Source: Fidelibacterota bacterium UBA6817
GTDB lineage: Bacteria > Fidelibacterota > Fidelibacteria > Fidelibacterales > Fidelibacteraceae
NCBI GenBank assembly: GCA_002452555.1
Contig: DKER01000019.1
Coordinates: forward strand, 1 to 10,858
DNA length: 10,858 bases
Reading direction: 5' to 3'
Positions 5,640-10,858 of this stretch are shown piece by piece. A program made the position numbers and the translations under genes. Within the stretch, counting starts at the first letter, position 1, and every line of letters begins with the position of its first letter. The notes under the pieces were generated by a model, which had not been told where the DNA came from, searched no databases, and worked only from the letters and a program-made list of their open reading frames with translations.

Positions 5640-6432
5640 ATGACAACTTGTTTTCTCTTTTTCCTGCCGCATTTCGGTGAGTCATGCCCCATTCCGTGAC
5701 GTTTTCCGCCTCATCACGGTTTAAGACAGGTCCTTCTTTGCAAAGGCGGATACCCGATCCGTCAACCACACATTGGCCGCAGATACCGATGCCGCATTTC
5801 ATGTATCGTTCAAAACTGATTTCATAATCCAGTCCGTTGCCGGCGGCTTCTTCCATCACCCGTATGAGCATTCCTTCCGGACCTGATGAATAAATGTGGG
5901 ACAGTTTACTCCTGTAGATAATTTCTTTTATAAACTGTGTCACTAGTCCCTGATACCCTATCGATCCGTCTTCCGTGACAAATGTGGTCGGAGCCCATTC
6001 AGAGAATTCTGTAACAAAAGGGATATCCTTTTCTGATCGGCCGCCCAGTATGACTTCAAAATGAAATCCTTTAGCCCGCAATAGTCTGGCCAGATAGTGC
6101 AGCGGGACAATCCCCATTCCGCCGCCAATAAGAAGAGAATGCTGATGGAGGGTAAACCCTTGTCCGAAAGGTCCCCGGATCCCTATCAAATCACCCCGTT
6201 TCACGTTCATAAAAGCCCGCGTGAATGGACCGACAGCTTTGATTGTAATCTCCATGATTCCCTGATAAACATCCGATACAGAAAACGGTTTTTCATCAAC
6301 ACCCGGAAGCCACAGATTAAAAAACTGTCCCGGATGTATCTGTTCTTCGATCTGAGTAAAATAAAAGCTTTTCATATCTGGATGATGTGTTTTCACATCC
6401 ACAACAGGGTATGTCTTCATTTTGTCACTCAT
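5638..6432 (-). CDS. pyrK: Dihydroorotate dehydrogenase electron-transfer subunit
   Basis: PyrK carries FAD and a [2Fe-2S] cluster and passes electrons from PyrD to NAD+ in class 1B dihydroorotate dehydrogenase, a cytoplasmic PyrD2-PyrK2 complex. The 264-residue product has the FAD-binding EKPFSVSD (residues 47-54), the pyridine-nucleotide site LLIGGGMGIVPL (100-111), and a C-terminal cluster motif with Cys213, 218, 221 and 231 (C-x4-C-x2-C-x9-C). The tail beyond residue 240 is polar. The ATG start overlaps pyrD by eight bases, with AAGG a few bases upstream inside pyrD. It is the last gene of the pyr operon. Pairing with a Cys-type PyrD confirms the 1B class. Confidence 0.94.
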   Translation of the reverse strand: MSDKMKTYPVVDVKTHHPDMKSFYFTQIEEQIHPGQFFNLWLPGVDEKPFSVSDVYQGIMEITIKAVGPFTRAFMNVKRGDLIGIRGPFGQGFTLHQHSLLIGGGMGIVPLHYLARLLRAKGFHFEVILGGRSEKDIPFVTEFSEWAPTTFVTEDGSIGYQGLVTQFIKEIIYRSKLSHIYSSGPEGMLIRVMEEAAGNGLDYEISFERYMKCGIGICGQCVVDGSGIRLCKEGPVLNRDEAENVTEWGMTHRNAAGKRENKLS

Positions 6433-7360
6433 GAGCCTTACCCCTGATTTCCTGCAGGTTCTTCATTTTTCTTTCTGTCATCCAGTCAAGGAGTCCGGCA
6501 TTAATATTTGAAAACACATCCAAATCCTTATAATACACGGCTGAACCGATACTCACCAGTGAAGCGCCTGCCATGATCATCTGCAAGGCATCATCGGTTG
6601 TGGTTACACCTCCTGTGGCGATAACCGGCAGTTTGACAGTTCCCGCAATTTCCCAGACCGCTTTGAGGGCAATGGGAAATATGGCCGGGCCGGAAACTCC
6701 TCCGACCTTATTCGCCAAAACAGGTTTCATAACACCTGTATCAATCAGCATTCCGGGACCAACCGTATTAATTGCCGTAATGGCATCGGCTCCCGATTCC
6801 TCACAAACATGGGCCATTTTTGACAGGGATTGACAATGAACCGTTAATTTGATGCTGACAGGAACGGCTCCGGCTGCATGTTTGACTATTTTTGTAATTG
6901 CTTCAACATCCCGGAAACTCGCGCCAAAGGGAGTCCCGAACTCTGATTCAACATTGGGACATGAAACATTGACTTCAATTAAATCGGGCTCTGACTCAGC
7001 GGCTAAAGCGGCTGTCCGGCCAAATTCTTCCGGCGTTTTTCCAAAAATTGAAGCAAAGATCAGTCCTTTACTCAGATTCCGCAGTTTACTGATCTCCTTA
7101 TTCATCTCTTCAGCTCCGGGATTGGAAAGTCCGACTGCATTCAATAAACCGTTCTCAAACGGCAAAATGGTTGGACAGGGATGACCTTTTCGCGCTTCCA
7201 TACTGAAAGATTTGGTTGTGACAGCTCCGGCGCCTGCATCCAGAACTCGTTTCATGGAATCGGCCGTTAAACCCAATACCCCCGAAGCCAACACCAAAGG
7301 TGATGACATTTTTTTAGTCAGAAAAGTAACGCTAATGTCCGGTTTCATGAAAGAACTCAT
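6425..7360 (-). CDS. pyrD: Dihydroorotate dehydrogenase, class 1B catalytic subunit
   Basis: PyrD oxidises dihydroorotate to orotate using FMN. The 311-residue TIM-barrel protein has TTKSFS (48-53), the substrate-loop region NAVGLSNPG (74-82), IEVNVSCPNVESEFG (128-142) with Cys134 as the expected catalytic base of the class 1 enzymes, ANKVGGVSGPAI (216-227), and the FMN-phosphate site ATGGVTTTDDA (248-258). The stretch KPVLANKVGGVSGPA resembles archaeal class 1B enzymes. The start overlaps the pyrI stop as ATGA, and no purine-rich ribosome site is visible before it, so coupling to pyrI translation is likely. An in-frame ATG five codons on (7348) also lacks a site. The partner PyrK follows directly. 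Confidence 0.95.
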   Translation of the reverse strand: MSSFMKPDISVTFLTKKMSSPLVLASGVLGLTADSMKRVLDAGAGAVTTKSFSMEARKGHPCPTILPFENGLLNAVGLSNPGAEEMNKEISKLRNLSKGLIFASIFGKTPEEFGRTAALAAESEPDLIEVNVSCPNVESEFGTPFGASFRDVEAITKIVKHAAGAVPVSIKLTVHCQSLSKMAHVCEESGADAITAINTVGPGMLIDTGVMKPVLANKVGGVSGPAIFPIALKAVWEIAGTVKLPVIATGGVTTTDDALQMIMAGASLVSIGSAVYYKDLDVFSNINAGLLDWMTERKMKNLQEIRGKAHE

Positions 7361-7827
7361 ATTATGGGAGACAGTTCATGAATGGAAAAAACCCGTTCAC
7401 AGTAAACACAGGTTACCTGATTCTGGACCGGATCTGTCAGTATGAACTTTGATTTCAGTCCGGGTTCATTCTGGGTTATACAACCCGGATTCAGACACTT
7501 TAATAGATTGATCATGTCGTGAGGCGGTTGAACTGACACTTTTTCGACCACTTCAAAATCACGGATCCGTTTTATCGTTACACCCGGAGAAACAAGGGAA
7601 ATATGTTGTATTGTCCGTTCACAGAGGTCATCTTTCTGAATTTTTATCATATCCTTGGCCCCCAGCTTGTTGCTCTGATAATTCATGCCAAATGTAACGG
7701 GGATATTCTTCATCCGGGGATCCCTTTCCAGAATTTCCAAAATTCTCACGCCATCTCCGGCCGGGATGTGATCAATAACAATTCCGCTGCGAATTTTCGG
7801 GATCATTTGAATTTTCTTATCACTCAT
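7357..7827 (-). CDS. pyrI: Aspartate carbamoyltransferase regulatory subunit
   Basis: PyrI binds nucleotide effectors and holds PyrB trimers together in the allosteric ATCase holoenzyme. The 156-residue product has the N-terminal effector domain with I-R-S-G-I-V-I-D-H-I-P-A-G-D-G (12-26) and a C-terminal zinc domain with Cys111, 116, 140 and 143 (C-x4-C...C-x2-C). The usual GMNYQSNKLGAKDMIKI block (47-63) is present. Feedback by CTP or UTP is therefore expected but is not shown by sequence. The start is ATG 7827, in a four-base ATGA overlap with pyrB, with GAGG (7835-7838) seven bases before it. pyrB-pyrI adjacency is the normal arrangement. Confidence 0.96.
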   Translation of the reverse strand: MSDKKIQMIPKIRSGIVIDHIPAGDGVRILEILERDPRMKNIPVTFGMNYQSNKLGAKDMIKIQKDDLCERTIQHISLVSPGVTIKRIRDFEVVEKVSVQPPHDMINLLKCLNPGCITQNEPGLKSKFILTDPVQNQVTCVYCERVFSIHELSPII

Positions 7828-8744
7828 ATTGCCACCTCAAAAATATTCAGAAGAATAGCTTGTCTCATTATTAAACCGTTCTTTGCCTGTGTAAAATATT
7901 CTGCATGGGGTGTTGAATCCACATCGGGAGCAATTTCATTCACACGGGGAAGAGGATGAAGCACTTTCAGTCCCTCCGGCGCCGCTTTCAGCATCTGGGC
8001 ATTCAGACAAAAGGAATCCTTTACTTTTTCATATTCAATATCATCCGGGAAACGCTCTCGCTGTATTCGGGTCATATATATAATGTCCGCATAGGGAATG
8101 GCATCTTCAAGTTTTTTTGTTTCAACAAAGGTCACGGGGAAGCCCATATTTACTTTCTTCAGATATTCCGGCAGCCGCAGCGATTCGGGAGAGACCAGCA
8201 TAAACTCATTTACTTTGAATTTCATGAGTGCCTGAAGGAGTGAATGGACCGTTCGGGAATATTTCAGATCTCCCACAAAAGCAATTCTTAATCCTTCGAT
8301 TTTATTAAAATTTTTCTTGATGGTATAGAGATCCAGCAGAGTTTGCGTGGGATGCTGATTGGTGCCGTCTCCTGCATTAATAACAGGCAGAAAACTGATC
8401 TGGGCAGCATGTCTTGCCGTTCCTTCCCTGGGATGGCGGATAACGATCACATCCGAATAGCTTTCCACTGTATGAATCGTATCGGAAAAGGATTCCCCTT
8501 TGGACACGGATGTGGCGCCCTGTTCTGCAAACCCGATTACATTTCCCCCCAGGCGGTACATGGCTGCTTCAAAACTCAAACGCGTCCGTGTGCTGGCTTC
8601 AAAAAACAGGGAAGCCATGATCTTGCCGGACAAGAGCCGAAATCGTTCCTCAAGGGGAATCTGCTCAACTTTTTCAGCAGTTTTCAGATAACACTGAACA
8701 TCTTCAAGTGTGAGATCATGCATGGAAATAACATCTTTTTTCAT
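7824..8744 (-). CDS. pyrB: Aspartate carbamoyltransferase catalytic subunit
   Basis: PyrB condenses carbamoyl phosphate with aspartate to carbamoyl aspartate. The 306-residue product is full length. It has the carbamoyl-phosphate motif FEASTRTRLSF (48-58), the mobile-loop Lys in SVSKGES (79-85), the IRHP segment (102-105), GDGTNQHPTQTLLD (125-138), VGDLKYSRTVHSL (157-169), the aspartate-loop arginines in MTRIQRERF (224-232), and HPLPRVNEI (263-271). The aspartate-loop and C-terminal features are those of the PyrI-associated enzyme type found in enterics and archaea. The start is ATG 8744, six bases after GGAG (8751-8754), which overlaps the end of pyrF; the gap to pyrF is three bases. Confidence 0.97.
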   Translation of the reverse strand: MKKDVISMHDLTLEDVQCYLKTAEKVEQIPLEERFRLLSGKIMASLFFEASTRTRLSFEAAMYRLGGNVIGFAEQGATSVSKGESFSDTIHTVESYSDVIVIRHPREGTARHAAQISFLPVINAGDGTNQHPTQTLLDLYTIKKNFNKIEGLRIAFVGDLKYSRTVHSLLQALMKFKVNEFMLVSPESLRLPEYLKKVNMGFPVTFVETKKLEDAIPYADIIYMTRIQRERFPDDIEYEKVKDSFCLNAQMLKAAPEGLKVLHPLPRVNEIAPDVDSTPHAEYFTQAKNGLIMRQAILLNIFEVAI

Positions 8745-8747
8745 GGA

Positions 8748-9452
8748 TTACTCCATCATAACTGTTTGTTTTAAATGGTTAGAAACATCCTGTAAATACA
8801 TTTCCGGATCCTCGGCATTCAGCAGAGAGCGGCCCACAATGAGGTAATGGTTGGCAATCATGGGAAAACGGGCCGGATCCCCTCCCTGGCTTCCAAAACC
8901 CGGTGAATAAAATGTACAGGTATCATCAAGTCCGGCTTCCCGGAAAATCCGCTCTGTTTCTTCCGGTTTCGTCAGGGGAACGACAAAGTTTCTCACGCCA
9001 TCCGAAAATGCCAGCCGGTACATATCCGTTCCGGCTGTATCACGGATAAATCCCCCTTCCGATTCCAAATAAGCGGCATGCGTCATAATTCCGCCCACAA
9101 TGACTTTCAGTTCTTTTTCCTGCAGAGCCTGATTCCATGCTTTCAGCGTTTCCGGACCGGCTTGCGGAAAAAGGATGACCTCCTGTATTCCGGAACGTTT
9201 CATAATACCGGCAAAAAGCTTACCGGTTGACGGAATATCGGTTGCCGCTTTCTGATGGTCATAAATCAGCGGTTTTTCTGAGTGTTTTTTGATCAATTCA
9301 CAGATATCCGGCAGGCCGTACATCAATCCCAGGGTGAATCCGAGTTTATAGCCGTAAATCAAGGGATGTTTATCCACTGCCCGGATCAGGTTTTCCAGTT
9401 TGTCCAGATCTGTCAGATCAAGTGCCGGAATAATTTTAATCGTTTTTTTCAT
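8748..9452 (-). CDS. pyrF: Orotidine 5'-phosphate decarboxylase with atypical catalytic motif
   Basis: PyrF decarboxylates OMP to UMP, the last step of the pathway. The 234-residue TIM-barrel product has the first-strand ALDL (Asp12), Lys36 in YKLGFT, the phosphate-side SPGFGSQGGDP (183-193) and IVGRSLLNAEDP (205-216), all in order and archaeal-like. The central catalytic segment is odd: the family has D-x-K-x-x-D-I followed by P or G, x, T, but here it reads DHQKAATDIPST (65-76), so Asp65, Lys68 and Asp72 are spread over two more residues. Position in the operon between pyrE and pyrB and the absence of any other pyrF here support the function. It could belong to a divergent OMPDC subgroup I cannot name. 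ATG 9452 has GGAG (9463-9466) upstream, inside pyrE. Confidence 0.88.
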   Translation of the reverse strand: MKKTIKIIPALDLTDLDKLENLIRAVDKHPLIYGYKLGFTLGLMYGLPDICELIKKHSEKPLIYDHQKAATDIPSTGKLFAGIMKRSGIQEVILFPQAGPETLKAWNQALQEKELKVIVGGIMTHAAYLESEGGFIRDTAGTDMYRLAFSDGVRNFVVPLTKPEETERIFREAGLDDTCTFYSPGFGSQGGDPARFPMIANHYLIVGRSLLNAEDPEMYLQDVSNHLKQTVMME

Positions 9453-9457
9453 CGTGC

Positions 9458-10063
9458 TTATGCTCCATTGTAAAAATCCAGTAAAATTCGTGACAGATCC
9501 CGGTCATGTTCAACCATATAATCAATAATATCCTGAAGATTGATGACTGATTTCAAGGGTATGGGAAAAGCTTCAAGTTCAGATTTTCGTCTCCGGTCAA
9601 CGGCAACTGCTACACCGGTTACATTCACATGAAAAACCTCATAAATCAAATCCATGGCTTCCCGCTTGGTGCCGCCCGTCGTCATCACATCATCAACCAT
9701 GACAATCCGGCTGTTTTCATCCGGCAAATGACCCACAAAAATTCCTTTTTCACCGTGACCTTTTTGTTCCTTACGATTATAGAACATCTTCAAAGTGCTG
9801 TTCTCTCCTGACATCACAACGGCCGTAGCAATCGAAATTCCTTTGTACGGCGGTCCATAAATATGGGTCGTTCCTTCAAAATAAGTGGAAATGACATCAA
9901 TAAAAGCAGAGCCCATGATGCGAAGAGCGTCAGATGATGCCACATTCCCGAGGTTTAAAAAAAACGGAGATACGATCCCCGATTTCAGAGTGAATGAACC
10001 AAATTTCAGCACGCCTTCCCGAAGAAGGCATTCAATAAAACCGTTTTTATGTGCAGTCAGCAC
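9458..10063 (-). CDS. pyrE: Orotate phosphoribosyltransferase
   Basis: PyrE joins orotate to PRPP to give OMP. The 201-residue product shows the N-terminal F-G-S-F-T-L-K-S-G-I-V-S-P-F-F (21-35), the GPPYKGI loop (70-76), the catalytic flexible loop YNRKEQKGHGEKG with Lys98, Lys101 and His103, and the PRPP-binding signature VMVDDVMTTGGT (121-132). Length and order match the family. The start is GTG 10063 with AAGGAG (10071-10076) seven bases before it, so the gene overlaps the end of pyrC by 17 bases. It precedes pyrF by a five-base gap. Confidence 0.95.
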   Translation of the reverse strand: MLTAHKNGFIECLLREGVLKFGSFTLKSGIVSPFFLNLGNVASSDALRIMGSAFIDVISTYFEGTTHIYGPPYKGISIATAVVMSGENSTLKMFYNRKEQKGHGEKGIFVGHLPDENSRIVMVDDVMTTGGTKREAMDLIYEVFHVNVTGVAVAVDRRRKSELEAFPIPLKSVINLQDIIDYMVEHDRDLSRILLDFYNGA

Positions 10064-10858
10064 TCAGAATCTCCTTTCCTTTTATCGTTTTATCAAACCC
10101 GGAATCATGATATACCGTATTGCCGTTGACCATAGCCAGGCAAACCGAATAGGGCAGATTTTCTCTTTCGTAAGGATTATAGGACGCTTTAGTTACGATG
10201 TGATCATCTTTTTTCCGTGAAACGGCGATAATATCTGCCTGTGAACCGGGTCTGAGTCCGAGCATATTCTTGACGCCATAACATTCGGCAGCGCCCCTCA
10301 CAAGCAGATTTGTAACGCGTGACCAGGGAATGACATTCTGATCTGCAAGTTTTAAAACAGCAGGAACGGCCCATTCGATGCCCGGTATGCCCGAAGGGGG
10401 ATTGGGCAGTGCTTTTTCTTCAGGTAAATGAGGGGCATGGTCTGTGCCGATAAAGTCAATAATTCCTTCACGCACTCCCTCCCGGAGCGCTTCCCGGTCT
10501 GCGGCATCCCGCAAAGGCGGATTGACACAATACGTCGAACCGTATTTCTGTTCATCGTCTGATGTAAAATAAAGATAATGGGGCGCTGTTTCACCCCACA
10601 CATCAAAACCGTCCGATTTCATATCTTTCAGCCACTGAATATCTTCGATTGTCGAAGCATGGCATAGAACAACACGAGGCCGGTCTTTCCGGTCAAGGGC
10701 TGTCAGAACCCGTCTGATTTTATCATGAGCCCGGATAATTGCCTGCCGGTTTCTCTTCAAATGGTGAACAGGTGCATTGGTGAACGCACTCTCATCCTCG
10801 GCGTGAACGGCGATCCGCTTTGATAATTTAAACAGCTGCATGAGAACATCTTCCTCAA
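10047..10858 (-). CDS. pyrC: Dihydroorotase, C-terminal part (5' end outside window)
   Basis: Dihydroorotase cyclises carbamoyl aspartate to dihydroorotate. The frame stays open through the right edge, so the start and the N-terminal metal-binding HxH segment lie beyond it; about 270 residues are visible. Seen are AVHAEDE, the metal-ligand region LCHAST, ETAPHYLYFT, the substrate-site NPPLR, and GTDHAPH with the catalytic Asp, followed by SGIPGIEWAVP and a C-terminal amidohydrolase beta-sandwich segment GSQADII. These mark the type I (PyrC/AllB-like) branch; operon context favours dihydroorotase over allantoinase or hydantoinase. An ATG at 10841 is internal and not the start. The stop lies 17 bases inside pyrE. 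Confidence 0.93.
   Translation of the reverse strand, partial: EEDVLMQLFKLSKRIAVHAEDESAFTNAPVHHLKRNRQAIIRAHDKIRRVLTALDRKDRPRVVLCHASTIEDIQWLKDMKSDGFDVWGETAPHYLYFTSDDEQKYGSTYCVNPPLRDAADREALREGVREGIIDFIGTDHAPHLPEEKALPNPPSGIPGIEWAVPAVLKLADQNVIPWSRVTNLLVRGAAECYGVKNMLGLRPGSQADIIAVSRKKDDHIVTKASYNPYERENLPYSVCLAMVNGNTVYHDSGFDKTIKGKEILSADCT

Noticed and set aside
6849..7184. Open frame of 111 codons on the + strand inside pyrD
   Set aside because: It is antisense to the conserved core of pyrD and shows no recognisable motif; a shadow of the real gene.
8343..8774. Open frame of 143 codons on the + strand opposite pyrB
   Set aside because: Antisense to the carbamoyl-phosphate motif region of PyrB; no ribosome site or domain.
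10352..10606. Open frame of 84 codons in another - strand frame of pyrC
   Set aside because: It overlaps the conserved dihydroorotase active-site region in a different frame and has no features.
1..10858. Mobile elements, CRISPR arrays, tRNA or rRNA genes, toxin-antitoxin or phage genes
   Set aside because: No transposase, integrase, regular spacer-repeat array, cloverleaf or rRNA-like stretch was seen; nearly all the sequence is accounted for by housekeeping genes.

Overview
This window carries bacterial housekeeping DNA. It holds two long operons that converge on a small accessory cassette. The + strand operon (139-3685) is rplM-rpsI-rpsB-tsf-pyrH-frr: ribosomal proteins L13, S9 and S2, elongation factor Ts, UMP kinase and ribosome recycling factor. 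It ends at a strong hairpin (3709-3736). The - strand operon runs leftward from the right edge to 5638 as pyrC(partial)-pyrE-pyrF-pyrB-pyrI-pyrD-pyrK. It supplies every step from carbamoyl phosphate to UMP. Carbamoyl-phosphate synthetase and the operon promoter are not in the window.

Between the two operons lie an ArsR/SmtB-type repressor gene (3763-4086, - strand) and a divergent pair of SpmA-like and SpmB-like membrane genes (4295-5532, + strand). They share an AT-rich intergenic region (4087-4294) that holds two copies of the palindrome AAAATATTTT. The simplest reading is a repressor controlling itself and, possibly, the membrane pair. What the pair does, or what the repressor senses, cannot be read from the sequence.

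Organism: base composition looks mid-40s percent GC by eye (not counted). The fused rplM-rpsI-rpsB-tsf-pyrH-frr order is familiar from the Bacteroidota/Chlorobiota (FCB) side of the tree. A promoter candidate upstream of rplM (TTTG, 21 bases, TAAATTTG) fits the Bacteroidota-type consensus TTTG/TAnnTTTG. Most genes nevertheless have strong Shine-Dalgarno sequences (AAGGAG, GGAGG), which true Bacteroidota often lack. A non-Bacteroidota FCB lineage (for example Calditrichota, Marinimicrobia, KSB1 or Ignavibacteria-like) is a reasonable but unproven guess. Several pyr proteins (PyrF, PyrD, the PyrB/PyrI pair) resemble archaeal-style versions.

How the genes work together: the pyr operon makes UMP, and pyrH at 2406 phosphorylates UMP to UDP, so the window encodes carbamoyl phosphate to UDP in two separately transcribed units. 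Gene packing is tight, with overlaps of 1-17 bases or gaps of 2-19 bases, and ribosome-binding sites often lie inside the preceding gene.

I do not see a clear new defence, mobile or CRISPR-like system. The items most worth a second look are the altered catalytic motif of PyrF (D-x2-K-x3-D instead of D-x-K-x2-D), the ArsR-Spm cassette with its paired palindromes, and a structured leader in front of rplM.
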